From Lientehia hominis (lineage in GTDB: Bacteria; Bacillota; Clostridia; Lachnospirales; Lachnospiraceae): 64,000 bases of DNA. The translations under genes and the position numbers were made by a program. The notes under the pieces are model-generated. The model ran no database searches. It was not told the origin of the DNA and saw only the letters and a list, made by a program, of their open reading frames with translations. Where the stretch lies: NCBI RefSeq assembly GCF_021044755.1, contig NZ_JAJNOR010000001.1, forward strand, positions 744,001 to 808,000, read 5' to 3'. This document shows, one piece after another, positions 15,674 through 24,955 of this stretch. Every line of letters begins with the position of its first letter. Within the stretch, counting starts at the first letter, position 1.

Positions 15674-16429
15674 TCAATAATTTTCTGAAAAAGCGAACTC
15701 AACGCTCCCTGCATCACAGGAAATCGTCATCTTCTTATCCGCGCCATAGGATACATTATCTCGGTTGAACACGCCTCCGCACTCATAGGTTCCCACCACA
15801 ACACTTCCCAGATTGCAGTCGATGCTCAGATTAAAATCTTCATCTTTCCCATCTAAAAACCCGCTTACGCCGCCGGCCTGACACTCCGTGGAAATCTCCT
15901 TTGACACATCTGCTGCAAAATTCACTGCTCCTGCCTGGACATCGATATCCATCGTCTCACAGGAAATCCTGTCAATCTCCACCGCACCGGCCTGTACGTC
16001 TATCTCCACATGCTCCAGACGCACTCCTCTCGGAACCGTGATATGGACTTCACCCAGGGAAGATTTCAGATAGACTCCTCCATTGTTGATATAGAATCCG
16101 CCAACGGACGTTCCTTCCTGATGCTTTTCTTCCTCTTCCAGCGTCCAGGTGCCGTTTTCCACAGTACTCTTAAAATGTTCTCCGGCCGTCGATGCAGTAA
16201 TCGCAAAGGCATCGCCTTCTTCCACAATAATGCTGCCCGCTTTCACTTTGAGACAGATGCTCCGGATGTCGCCTTCTATAGCCTGATTCCTCTCCACCAA
16301 TTCCCAGTCATACAAATCGTGCGGATGATATCCCCGGAATCCCATGGCCCAGCTGACAGACATCATGAGAATGCCGACCAGAAAAGAGATCCCGCATATC
16401 CACAGACATACTTTCGTAAAACGCTTCAT
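15674..16429 (-). CDS. DUF4097 beta-helix membrane protein
   Basis: 251 aa. One N-terminal transmembrane segment (CLWICGISFLVGILMMSVSW, about 9-28) is followed by an extracytoplasmic region of repeated short beta strands (IDVQAGAVEID, IDVQAGAVNF, CNLGSVVVG, CDAGSVEF), the DUF4097/DUF4098 adhesin-like repeat. It overlaps the DUF1700 gene by four bases (ATGA) and follows a GAGGAGGTG site. It belongs to the PadR-controlled envelope module; molecular role unknown. Confidence 0.85.
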   Translation of the reverse strand: MKRFTKVCLWICGISFLVGILMMSVSWAMGFRGYHPHDLYDWELVERNQAIEGDIRSICLKVKAGSIIVEEGDAFAITASTAGEHFKSTVENGTWTLEEEEKHQEGTSVGGFYINNGGVYLKSSLGEVHITVPRGVRLEHVEIDVQAGAVEIDRISCETMDIDVQAGAVNFAADVSKEISTECQAGGVSGFLDGKDEDFNLSIDCNLGSVVVGTYECGGVFNRDNVSYGADKKMTISCDAGSVEFAFSENY

Positions 16430-17313
16430 GCGGCAGCACCTCCTCTCCGCAGTCTCCGCGACAGAAAGTTAAAAAAGTTCCCGATCATATGGATGATGCC
16501 GGGCACCGCTTTTCCGCAGAACAGAACGGACAGCCATGTAAAGAACATTCCTATCGACAACAGCACCAGTCCCGCGCCGCATATCATGATTCCCGCGATT
16601 GGATAGATCAGAAGTTTCGCAATCCCGACACCAATCAAAATCACGCTTACTACAAGAAGCACGACTGCGATCAGAATCACTGCCAGGGCCACTCCTCCGA
16701 CACCGACGACGATCGTCACGGCAATCCCAAACACCACCCCGGCTCCTCCCAACAGGAGCGGCGATATCATCAAAAACCCTAATATCACGAGAATCCACAT
16801 CAGCAGGCTGAAACGGCGTCTGACCGGGCGTCTGTCCTGCCCTTCTTCCGCAAAGGTCTGATGATGCGTATCGTTTTCATATTTCCGGGAGCTTTCCTGC
16901 CATGTATCTTCGCTCTGGCCGGTTTCTTCTTCCATGCGCCGATAAGAAGCATCCTGATAATCTTCTTTCTGAAAACAAGAACTTTCTTCCCGGCTGTCGT
17001 TTTTATCTTCTATCGTGTCTTTTCTACAGCGCTCCGGCGGCACCACTTCATACTGAGGACTGCGGTAACGCTCATTCCGATAACCGGCCTCCGTATACTC
17101 CGCGTCCTGGTTCTCGTACCCGTTTCTTGCTCCCTCACGGATGATCGCGGCTATCTTTTCCGGCCGGCCAAGCTCTGAGATCACCTGCGCTTCGTTTTCC
17201 ACCCCGGCATCGTCAAAATAATCCTTATAGTATTGAAGGGCTTCTTCCTTTTCCTCATCCGGTACGTCCTGTAAAAGATATGCCAGCTCCTTCATATATT
17301 CTGCCCTGTTCAT
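16426..17313 (-). CDS. DUF1700 membrane protein
   Basis: 295 aa. The N-terminus (MNRAEYMKELAYLLQDVPDEE ... ALQYYKDYFDDAG ... LGRPEKIAAIIRE, in pieces) is the DUF1700 signature. A long acidic linker, about 80-165, separates it from several hydrophobic helices (LLMWILVILGFLMISPLLL onward). Start at 17313 has a perfect GGAGGTG site that lies within the end of padR, two bases after its stop. DUF1700 proteins occur with PadR regulators and DUF4097; they probably act as membrane partners of that module. Confidence 0.85.
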   Translation of the reverse strand: MNRAEYMKELAYLLQDVPDEEKEEALQYYKDYFDDAGVENEAQVISELGRPEKIAAIIREGARNGYENQDAEYTEAGYRNERYRSPQYEVVPPERCRKDTIEDKNDSREESSCFQKEDYQDASYRRMEEETGQSEDTWQESSRKYENDTHHQTFAEEGQDRRPVRRRFSLLMWILVILGFLMISPLLLGGAGVVFGIAVTIVVGVGGVALAVILIAVVLLVVSVILIGVGIAKLLIYPIAGIMICGAGLVLLSIGMFFTWLSVLFCGKAVPGIIHMIGNFFNFLSRRLRRGGAAA

Positions 17314-17315
17314 AT

Positions 17316-17630
17316 TCACACCTCCTGAAGGATCATTGATATTTTGCTGGAATACTGCCGCCATTCCCCTTTGTAGAGATTGAGCTGGGCATCTCCCTTC
17401 GATGTCACTTTATAATATCTTCGATTCCTGCCCCCGTATTCCTTGTCATAGACCTCCAGGCACTCATCCTTTTGAAGCCTCCTGAGCACCGGATAAAGCG
17501 TTGACTCCGATATGTCAATGGCTTCCCGGACTTCCTGGGTGATCTTATACCCATATGTCCCGTCCTGGTCTCTGGAGACGACTGCCAGCACAATGGCATC
17601 CAGGAGAGCGGCACCTGTATTAAATACCAT
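17316..17630 (-). CDS. PadR-family transcriptional regulator
   Basis: 104-aa winged-helix regulator with the PadR core DGTYGYKITQEV and SESTLYPVLRRLQKDECL, then the GRNRRYYKVTSKG wing. AAGGAG precedes the ATG. It is the first gene of the operon padR-DUF1700-DUF4097-pspC. The AT-rich repeats over its promoter suggest autoregulation, as is usual in the family, with envelope stress or a lipophilic compound as a likely inducer (inferred). Confidence 0.92.
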   Translation of the reverse strand: MVFNTGAALLDAIVLAVVSRDQDGTYGYKITQEVREAIDISESTLYPVLRRLQKDECLEVYDKEYGGRNRRYYKVTSKGDAQLNLYKGEWRQYSSKISMILQEV

Positions 17631-17653
17631 GCGACCAACTCCTTATCTGTAAT

Positions 17654-17706
17654 ATATAATATTATTTCTTGATTAATACTATATATCATATAATATTATT
17701 TGTCAA
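17654..17706 (-). promoter_or_regulatory. padR promoter and AT-rich operator repeats
   Basis: On the minus strand TTGACA (17701-17706), 17 bp, TATAGT (17678-17683). The 14-bp direct repeat ATATAATATTATTT occurs at 17654-17667 and 17688-17701, 34 bp apart, with a self-complementary AT core. The positions flank and cover the -10, as expected for PadR autorepression. Confidence 0.65.
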
Positions 17707-17754
17707 CAACTAATAATAAATTATATGCCGTATTTTCACAGAAAGACACAATAA

Positions 17755-17783
17755 CGGCCGGAAGGACTGAATCCTTCCGGCCG
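17755..17783 (-). terminator. Terminator of C39 peptidase gene
   Basis: CGGCCGGAAGGA (17755-17766) / TCCTTCCGGCCG (17772-17783) with a 5-nt loop, just after the stop of the C39 gene. The minus-strand tail is TTATTGTG. Confidence 0.75.
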
Positions 17784-17789
17784 CACAGA

Positions 17790-18878
17790 TCATATCTGAG
17801 AAAAACTCTTTTCAACCTTCCGTTCTTTACTTCCAACAGAATATGACCAGATATTCTTTATCTGATACTCCAGATCTGAATAGGACCATTTCATTCCGCT
17901 CCGCTTTGGGCTGTTAGGATCGTGGACAAGGAGCTCATCTCCTTCCCGTCCATATATAACGATAAAATGCCCGTTCGCCGTAAAATCCCCCGGCCGCATG
18001 CTGCAGATCAGCGGACGCCCCGCATCCAGCTCTCTGAAGACCGCCTCCCTGCTCAATGAAATCGTATTCGACCGGAGTCCCAGCTCTTCTGCGCCGGTCC
18101 CCATCAGCTCCCAGCTGGTGCCCACGTTTTCCAGATAAAAACCGTTACTCTCGCTGTACGCGGCCATTACCTTTGGATTCATGGAAGCGTCTCCCGTCAG
18201 TCCCACATAGACCATAGACAGACAGGTAGGGCCGCATCCGCTGAGACCCAGCAGGTCGTCTCCGTATTTCCAGTATCCCCACCGCTTGTCCCACTGGATG
18301 AAAAGAGGAATCTCCCCTTTGGTAAATTCTCCTGAAAGGTCAATAACCGTCTCTTGATTCTTTTCTTCCGGATAAGAATAGACGAAATCCAATGCTTCCG
18401 GGGAGCTTTCCATTAAAGACACCAAATATTCCGGATACTCTTCCGGGTGCTCCAGCACATAGGCCCTTTTTTCCTCGTCGCTCATCTCCGAATCCTGTTC
18501 GCTCGCCGTGGACATAAACCCGCTCCGTGACATTCCCGACTCTCCGGGCAATGAATCATCCGTCCTTCCCAGAGTCTTGTTCCCGGCAGGCGCCGTAAGC
18601 CTTCCCGCGAGAAAAGAACCGGTACAAAGGACGAAAGCTCCGAAAACAAGTCCAATCCGTTTTCTTATCCTTTGATTTCTTCTCATGCGCTTTTTTTCTT
18701 CCATTCTGGAAGTGTCAAACCTGCCTGCCGGTCTCCGTCCCGCGGCCTTAAACGTCCCTGTATCGGTTCTTCTGACGCTTCCGCTTCTTTCTTTGCCGGA
18801 GCTTTTCTTTCCTGTCGTGTATTCTTTCCCCGTATTCTGCCACCTGGGAGGCTCTTTTCCCGTGGTCATTTGATTCAT
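17790..18878 (-). CDS. Membrane-anchored C39-like peptidase
   Basis: 362 aa. A basic cytosolic N-terminus (about 70 residues) and one transmembrane helix (IGLVFGAFVLCTGSFLAGRL, about 75-94) come first, then a Ser/Asp-rich linker. The C-terminal papain-like C39_2 domain has the catalytic Cys in GLSGCGPTC, His in NGHFIVI and Asp in VHDPNSP. It is probably a cell-surface cysteine peptidase or amidase. I chose ATG 18878 (AAAGGAG upstream); the longer form would need a TTG at 18905. Not linked to a bacteriocin exporter, unlike true C39 leader peptidases. Confidence 0.82.
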   Translation of the reverse strand: MNQMTTGKEPPRWQNTGKEYTTGKKSSGKERSGSVRRTDTGTFKAAGRRPAGRFDTSRMEEKKRMRRNQRIRKRIGLVFGAFVLCTGSFLAGRLTAPAGNKTLGRTDDSLPGESGMSRSGFMSTASEQDSEMSDEEKRAYVLEHPEEYPEYLVSLMESSPEALDFVYSYPEEKNQETVIDLSGEFTKGEIPLFIQWDKRWGYWKYGDDLLGLSGCGPTCLSMVYVGLTGDASMNPKVMAAYSESNGFYLENVGTSWELMGTGAEELGLRSNTISLSREAVFRELDAGRPLICSMRPGDFTANGHFIVIYGREGDELLVHDPNSPKRSGMKWSYSDLEYQIKNIWSYSVGSKERKVEKSFSQI

Positions 18879-19008
18879 GAGTGTCTCCTTTGCTTTTTCA
18901 TCCAAACTCTTATCTTAGTATACATAAGAATTCTTGTGCAAACATGAATCAAATCTGAAGATTTTCGAAAAAAAAGTAAAGAATTGTCGGATATGCCTCC
19001 GAATTCAC

Positions 19009-20232
19009 TTACGGCTGACGGTATTCAGACAAAAACCTTGCCAGCCGGCCGGTGGCGTTCCTGAGCTCCTCGACCCTGGGAAGGTATACCACGCGGAAAT
19101 GATCCGGCTCCTTCCAGTTGAAACCGCCTCCGTGCACCAAAAGCACCTTTTCAGAACGCAGAAAATCCAGCACGAACTGTTCGTCATCGTGAATATTAAA
19201 TTTCTTCACATCTATTTTGGGGAAAATATAAAACGCCGCCTTGGGCTTCACTGCCGTTATGCCGGGAATATCGTTGAGCGCGTTGTATATAAACTCCCTC
19301 TGCTCATAAATCCGTCCTCTTGGCAGCAAAAGCTCATCCACATTTTCCTGCTGGTAGCCTCCAAGGGCTGTCTGCACTACCATCTGTGCAGGAACATTGG
19401 CACAGAGCCTCATGGAGGACAGCATATTCAGTCCCTCGATATATCCTTTGGCTTTTTTCTTATCTCCGCTTAGAGTCATCCAGCCGCTCCGGAATCCCGC
19501 GATACGGTGGGATTTGGAAAGACCGTTGAAGGTCACGCACATCAGATCCGGTGCCAGAGACGCAATCGAGACATGAGTCTCCCCGTCCATCACAAGGCGG
19601 TCATAAATCTCGTCGGCAAACAAGATCAGTTCATGACGTCTGGCAATCTCCACGATCCGCTCCAAAAGCTCTTTAGGATACAGCGCACCGGTGGGATTAT
19701 TGGGGTTGATGATCACAAGCCCCTTCGTCCGGTCCGTGATCTTCTTTTCCATATCATCCAGATCCGGGTACCAGTCCGCCGATTCATCGCAGATATAATG
19801 CACCGGCCGGCCGCCGGACAGATTGGCGGCCGCTGTCCAAAGAGGATAGTCCGGAGAGGGAATCAGAATCTCGTCTCCATCATCTAAAAGTCCCTGCATG
19901 GACATGGTGATCAGCTCACTGACACCGTTTCCCACATAGATGTCCTCCATGGTCACATTGGGAATCTTCTTTATCCTGCAATACTGCATAATGGCCTTTC
20001 TGGCGCCGAAGACCCCTTTAGAATCGGAATAGCCCTGTGCTTCCCGCAGCCGGGTCTGCATATCATGGATGACCTCATCCGGCGCCTGGAATCCAAAAGG
20101 AGCCGGATTTCCGATATTCAGCTTCAAAATATCGATATTTTCGGCAATCATCCGGTTAGCCTCGTCGACCACCGGTCCCCGCACATCGTAACAGACATTG
20201 TCAAGCTTTTTTGATTTTTCAAACGTCCTCAT
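19009..20232 (-). CDS. alaA: Alanine/glutamate-pyruvate aminotransferase, AlaA type
   Basis: Class I/II PLP aminotransferase of 407 aa that aligns along its whole length with E. coli AlaA: KLDNVCYDVRGPV, LKLNIGNPAPFGF, QGYSDSKGVFGARKAIMQ, VVIINPNNPTGA-like segment and the PLP lysine in NGLSKSHRIAGFRSGW. The expected reaction is pyruvate plus glutamate to alanine plus 2-oxoglutarate. GGAGAGA lies upstream; ATG at 20232 was preferred to a TTG two codons earlier. Monocistronic as far as can be seen. Confidence 0.92.
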   Translation of the reverse strand: MRTFEKSKKLDNVCYDVRGPVVDEANRMIAENIDILKLNIGNPAPFGFQAPDEVIHDMQTRLREAQGYSDSKGVFGARKAIMQYCRIKKIPNVTMEDIYVGNGVSELITMSMQGLLDDGDEILIPSPDYPLWTAAANLSGGRPVHYICDESADWYPDLDDMEKKITDRTKGLVIINPNNPTGALYPKELLERIVEIARRHELILFADEIYDRLVMDGETHVSIASLAPDLMCVTFNGLSKSHRIAGFRSGWMTLSGDKKKAKGYIEGLNMLSSMRLCANVPAQMVVQTALGGYQQENVDELLLPRGRIYEQREFIYNALNDIPGITAVKPKAAFYIFPKIDVKKFNIHDDEQFVLDFLRSEKVLLVHGGGFNWKEPDHFRVVYLPRVEELRNATGRLARFLSEYRQP

Positions 20233-20264
20233 AGTCAATCTCTCCTTTTCTATTCCGTTCTTCT

Positions 20265-21104
20265 CTACTGCTGTATCCTCTCTGAATTATCCGCTGTCTT
20301 CTCTATTTCATCGGGATATTCCAGATATAGCTTCCTGGCAAACACAGCTGTTATCACCATAACCGCCAAAATCAGAAATTCTGTTAAAAATACACTGGTC
20401 AGTATCCCCTTCTGGTAAAGTCCCGCGAACATGTCGCTAAAACTGTGGATTCCAATCGCCGCCGGAAGCAGCCATTTTTTTCCGCATCGGGCAGCGCCGT
20501 ATACCAATACCGAAAGGCTCAGATGAAGCCCCATGGCAACCAGTCTCTCCAGAAAGGACAACAAATAGATCCAGGCCGGCTGCGACGCGATAGATTCTGC
20601 GGCGTTCCGCACGGTATCTGCAGACGCGGCCGGAATCGTCGCGATATATGCGTCTATCCCCATTTTATTAACTGCAAACGCCAGTGTCATGGTACTCACC
20701 AGGCTGAGCGCCACCAGAAAAGTCTCGATTCCTCCATGTCCCAAACCGTACATGAGGGATATTCTCTTCCCTCTCTCATTTTTCAGCAGTTTCTTAAAAG
20801 CCACAAAACGTCCGATCTCCTCAAATATGCCGGCCGCCAGACCACCGTATATTGCATAGGCCCACCCATTATTCAAGATCAGATTTCCCGCGCCGGGCAC
20901 ACCCAGCACCACCTGATGCAGGATGTTTTCCAGAAAACGGACAAAGACAAAGAAAGTCAGCGCTCCTACTAACAGCGGATACAGCTTCTGTCCCGTCCTC
21001 TTTTTCAAAAATACCACTGCAAGAACGGGCGCCAATACCATCCCCGCCAGTGAGGCCGCCATGCAGAGAACTGAGCTCTGCGGTATTAGAATTCCTGAAT
21101 CCAT
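20265..21104 (-). CDS. YhfC-family intramembrane protease-like protein
   Basis: About 279 aa, hydrophobic, with seven or eight predicted membrane segments. The motifs EEIGRFVAFK, GLGHGGIE and a late conserved His (IGIHSFSD) match the YhfC (DUF2324) group related to CPBP-type glutamic intramembrane proteases. Substrate unknown. GGAGGGAATAT directly precedes the ATG at 21104; a longer start at 21146 lacks such a site. Confidence 0.82.
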   Translation of the reverse strand: MDSGILIPQSSVLCMAASLAGMVLAPVLAVVFLKKRTGQKLYPLLVGALTFFVFVRFLENILHQVVLGVPGAGNLILNNGWAYAIYGGLAAGIFEEIGRFVAFKKLLKNERGKRISLMYGLGHGGIETFLVALSLVSTMTLAFAVNKMGIDAYIATIPAASADTVRNAAESIASQPAWIYLLSFLERLVAMGLHLSLSVLVYGAARCGKKWLLPAAIGIHSFSDMFAGLYQKGILTSVFLTEFLILAVMVITAVFARKLYLEYPDEIEKTADNSERIQQ

Positions 21105-21155
21105 ATATTCCCTCCGTCCGTGTTTTCCACGTCTTTCTGCGATCACCTGCCGCCG

Positions 21156-24100
21156 TCAAAGCGGGATTGCCCGTTCCAGGGAAAAAGAGTACAGATATCT
21201 TTCTTTCACCCGTTTTCCGGTATTCTGCTCCAACGCTTCCTGATAATAATCCACCTGTGTCCGATATCGTTCCAGGAAACGCCTCACGCCGGCCTCTCCT
21301 ACCATCTTATCCACTTTGTCCGTCTTATAGTCCACCAGGACTAACCCGTCGTCTTCTTCGAACCAGGCGTCGATAATTCCCTGAATGAGCATCCGCTCCT
21401 CTGACAGTCCGGCTTCCTCATACTCAGGACGAATCCTGGCCGCCGGCATTCCCATGACAAACTGCTGCTCTTTCCTGAGTGTCCCGCGGCGTTCTCCTTC
21501 TGCCATCCTGTGTCCCAGAGGAGAATCCAGAAATCTTGTGATCTTTCTCAAATTCAGCCGTTCTCCCGTTCCAAAGGGCAGCAGCCCCTGTTTTTCCAGA
21601 ATCCTGACTGCTTCCTCCACACTTTCCTTTTTGGCCTCCGTAGTCATGGGAAGGAGCTCAAGCACCCTGTGATAGGCGGTGCCCCTGGCCGCTCCTGACA
21701 GCTCTTCCTCTTTTTCCAGGAAAGCCGGACGTTTTCTGTCCGCATCCCTGTCCTGATTCTCCAAAAGGCGGACCGCCTCTTCTTCCCCTTCTGCCATACC
21801 AATCTCTTTCAGCTGGGAGACTGTAAATTTTCTCGGCGCCGATACGGCCGCCAAATATGGATACACATAAGACAATTGATCCGCTATCCGGCCCGAAAGG
21901 GCTTTTTCATCTTCATCCCGGAGCCCGTCCCAATCCATCAGCCTTTCCTTGAAAAGCTCTCCTGAGGCCTGTTTCTCGACCTCGTGATACACCAGCGTCT
22001 CCACACTCTCCACATGCACCGCCGCCGGTATTTCTTCTCCGTAGACCGGATGAAATACCGGAGGAGTAATCCCCCGTTCGGAAAGGACCCCGCCGTAAAT
22101 ACGGCTCCTCACCAGCGCCATAAGCATCCAGTCAAGATAAGAAGACGCTCTCGAGACTTCCTGATAAGGCAGCTCTCTTCCCTTTTCCAGGCGGAGACTG
22201 TTCCATTTTGTGAGCTTTGTCTCCAGATATCGGTCTGTCCCCGTGATGATCAGCTTCTCTTCCGCCCTTGTGAGCGCCACATACAGAACGCGGAGCTCCT
22301 CTCCCAGGTTCTCCAGGCGCAGCTGCCTCTGAAAAACCTTCTTCGGAAGGGTGGCCGCCTTCAGCCGTCTTTCCGTATCGATGTAATCTGCTGCGATTCC
22401 CAAATCCGGATGGAGCAGTATTTTTCCTTTCGCATCCCCCTGGTTGAACAGCTTGCCCGCGCCAGCCAGAATCACAATAGGATATTCCAGTCCCTTGCTT
22501 TTATGAATACTGGTGATACGCACCGTATCCTCCTGCTCCCCGGCCAGGGAAGCTTCGCCGAAATCCACCGAATATTTCTGCAGGTTTTCAATATAGCGGA
22601 CGAATTGAAATACACCCCGGTAACTGGTATTCTCATAATCGACAGCCCGTTTTATGAGCATCTCTATATTTGCCAGCCTCAGCCGGCCTCCCGGCGAAGC
22701 CGCCAGGATATATTCGTATTCTGTCTTTTCCAGAATATAACGAAGCAGCTGGTGAAGCCTCATATATACGGCTTTCCCCCGAAAATCACAGATCATATTG
22801 TAAAATCGGCGCACCTTTCCGCGAAGCTCCTCCGATACCATGGCATAGCTTCCGCCTTGTCCCTCTGCTCTCGTTTCTTCGAGGCACCGTTTCACGGCTC
22901 CATAAAGCCCTCTCGTTTCCTTCGGCGTGATATCTGCGCGAAAATCGGCGGTTATCAGCGCCAGCTCCTCCGATGTGAAGCCTCCTATGGGAGATTTCAT
23001 CACCGCAGCCATGGGAATGTCCTGCATGGGATTGTCGATCACCCGCAGCAGGTGAAGCACACACTGCACTTCTCTGGCAGTAAAGTATCCTGTCCTGGAC
23101 TGGGCATAGGCAGGAATTCCGGCTTCCATCAGACTGTCCACAAAGACTTCTGCCCATCCGGTGACTGTCCTCAGAAGAATCACAATGTCTCCATATCTGG
23201 CCGTCCGGCATCCCCCTATCTGGCCGTCGTAGACCTTATATCCAGAGACCGGGTCCGTCAGTTCCCGAATGCGTTTGGCGACTGCCTTTGCTTCCAGCTC
23301 CTTCGCCTGGTATTCCGCAAGCTTTGCATCGGCTTCCTTATCCCGGTCCTTCCCGGAATCCAGGAAAATGATCTCCGTCTTGCGGCTTTCCCCTTCCACT
23401 TCTTCAGGCTCTTTCGGAAATCCACGTCCCGGAACGAGGGCCGCATCTTCGTCGTATGCGATTCCCCCCAGCTTCTTTTCCATCAGCTGGCTGAAAAAGA
23501 AGTTGACGGTACTGAGTACTTCCACCCTGCTGCGGAAGTTCCGATGGAGATCTATCTTCTGATACAAGCTGTCTTCCACTGTATAGGCTTCATATTTTTC
23601 CATGAAAAGCTCCGGTCTCGCCTGCCGGAACTTATAAATACTCTGCTTTACATCGCCCACCATGAAGATATTGGGACGCCCGTCCCTTTCCCTGGATACG
23701 CTGCGCAGAATCTCTTCCTGAATCCGGTTGCTGTCCTGATATTCATCGATCATGATCTCATAAAAGCTCCTGCTCATCTCTACCGCTGCTTCCGTGGGGA
23801 AGAATTTACCGTCCGGGCCTTCCTCCGTCAGGACCTCTAAAGCAAAATGCTCAATATCCCCAAAATCCACCAGATTCTTTTCCCGTTTGGCCGCGGAATA
23901 ATCTTCCCCGAACTCTGCCGCCAGATCCACCAGCTCGCAGAGCGGTCCGCTGCATCCTCTGATATCGGAAAGCACCTGTTCCATACTCCCCAGGTAATAT
24001 TGCTTCGCCATGTCCTGCAGGGCCTTTTTCATTTCATCCCGGAGGGCGGACAAAAATGCTTTTTTCTCATCATCCACCGCCGGATCCCTTTTAGAAGGCT

Positions 24101-24950
24101 TGCGAACAAACGCCGTTTTTAATCCCGACAAAATCTCTGCCGCTTCCTCATAAGTCCGTGCAGACAGTAAGCCCTTGACGATCTGTTCGTCCGACCGGAA
24201 CATATCCTCATAATAATACGGACCTCCCGGTTCCAGGCAGGCCTCCCGCGCCGCCGTATAGCGGGCGGCCAGTTCCTCCGCCTCCAGATGGATCTCATCC
24301 ATGAGACACTCCATCCATCCCGCAGACCGGACGGCTTCTGCGGAGCCGGCTTCCAGCTGGCCCTTCCACTGCTTCAGCTGTCTGTCTGGATTCGGATAAG
24401 CAGACGCAAACTGATACAGCTTCTCAATATATTCCGGTATCCCTCCGTCTCCCTTCCCCTCGGCATAGCTTTCCACGAACCGAAAGAATTCCGGAGCCGC
24501 TTCCTCATATTTCCTCTCCAGCAGGGTCTTCATGACATCCTCGCGGAGCAGCTTCAGTTCCCCTTCATCCCCGATCCGAAAATCCGGGTCCAGGTCCAGG
24601 CTGCTGAAATAATTCCGCACCACATAAAGGCAGAAGCTGTCAATGGTCATGATCTTGGCATGGGGGAGCAGGTCCTCCTGGCGTTTCAGGTTCCGGTCGT
24701 CCGGCTCTTCTTCCAGCCGGCCGGAAAGCCGCTTTGCGATACGCTCCTTCATCTGACCCGCCGCGGCATTGGTAAAGGTCACCACCAGCAGCCTGTCTAT
24801 ATCCACAGGATGATCCTCATCGGTGATCATGGACAGAATCCTCTCAACCAGTACCGCGGTCTTTCCGCTGCCCGCCGCCGCCGCCACCAGAATATTGCGG
24901 TTCCGCAGCCCGATTATTTGTTTCTGCTCATTTGTCCATTCCACAGCCAA
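21156..24950 (-). CDS. addA: ATP-dependent helicase/nuclease subunit A
   Basis: Large subunit of the AddAB end-resection enzyme, about 1264 aa. It has a UvrD-type SF1 helicase with Walker A AAAAGSGKT near residue 25 and DEYQDSN helicase motif II. Motif V/VI segments follow (TSIHKSKGLEYP, VALTRAEEKL). The C-terminal RecB-like nuclease has GIIDAW and LVDYKTDK. It processes double-strand ends for RecA. Homologues begin M-V-WT, which here is TTG at 24950 (AGGTGA upstream); a GTG at 24959 overlapping the addB stop is the alternative. Forms an operon with addB. Confidence 0.95.
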   Translation of the reverse strand: MAVEWTNEQKQIIGLRNRNILVAAAAGSGKTAVLVERILSMITDEDHPVDIDRLLVVTFTNAAAGQMKERIAKRLSGRLEEEPDDRNLKRQEDLLPHAKIMTIDSFCLYVVRNYFSSLDLDPDFRIGDEGELKLLREDVMKTLLERKYEEAAPEFFRFVESYAEGKGDGGIPEYIEKLYQFASAYPNPDRQLKQWKGQLEAGSAEAVRSAGWMECLMDEIHLEAEELAARYTAAREACLEPGGPYYYEDMFRSDEQIVKGLLSARTYEEAAEILSGLKTAFVRKPSKRDPAVDDEKKAFLSALRDEMKKALQDMAKQYYLGSMEQVLSDIRGCSGPLCELVDLAAEFGEDYSAAKREKNLVDFGDIEHFALEVLTEEGPDGKFFPTEAAVEMSRSFYEIMIDEYQDSNRIQEEILRSVSRERDGRPNIFMVGDVKQSIYKFRQARPELFMEKYEAYTVEDSLYQKIDLHRNFRSRVEVLSTVNFFFSQLMEKKLGGIAYDEDAALVPGRGFPKEPEEVEGESRKTEIIFLDSGKDRDKEADAKLAEYQAKELEAKAVAKRIRELTDPVSGYKVYDGQIGGCRTARYGDIVILLRTVTGWAEVFVDSLMEAGIPAYAQSRTGYFTAREVQCVLHLLRVIDNPMQDIPMAAVMKSPIGGFTSEELALITADFRADITPKETRGLYGAVKRCLEETRAEGQGGSYAMVSEELRGKVRRFYNMICDFRGKAVYMRLHQLLRYILEKTEYEYILAASPGGRLRLANIEMLIKRAVDYENTSYRGVFQFVRYIENLQKYSVDFGEASLAGEQEDTVRITSIHKSKGLEYPIVILAGAGKLFNQGDAKGKILLHPDLGIAADYIDTERRLKAATLPKKVFQRQLRLENLGEELRVLYVALTRAEEKLIITGTDRYLETKLTKWNSLRLEKGRELPYQEVSRASSYLDWMLMALVRSRIYGGVLSERGITPPVFHPVYGEEIPAAVHVESVETLVYHEVEKQASGELFKERLMDWDGLRDEDEKALSGRIADQLSYVYPYLAAVSAPRKFTVSQLKEIGMAEGEEEAVRLLENQDRDADRKRPAFLEKEEELSGAARGTAYHRVLELLPMTTEAKKESVEEAVRILEKQGLLPFGTGERLNLRKITRFLDSPLGHRMAEGERRGTLRKEQQFVMGMPAARIRPEYEEAGLSEERMLIQGIIDAWFEEDDGLVLVDYKTDKVDKMVGEAGVRRFLERYRTQVDYYQEALEQNTGKRVKERYLYSFSLERAIPL

Positions 24951-24955
24951 TTGTC

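Noticed and set aside
21984..23840. Long plus-strand open frame (618 codons) opposite addA
   Set aside because: It mirrors addA codons, has no domain or ribosome site, and addA is unmistakable on the other strand.
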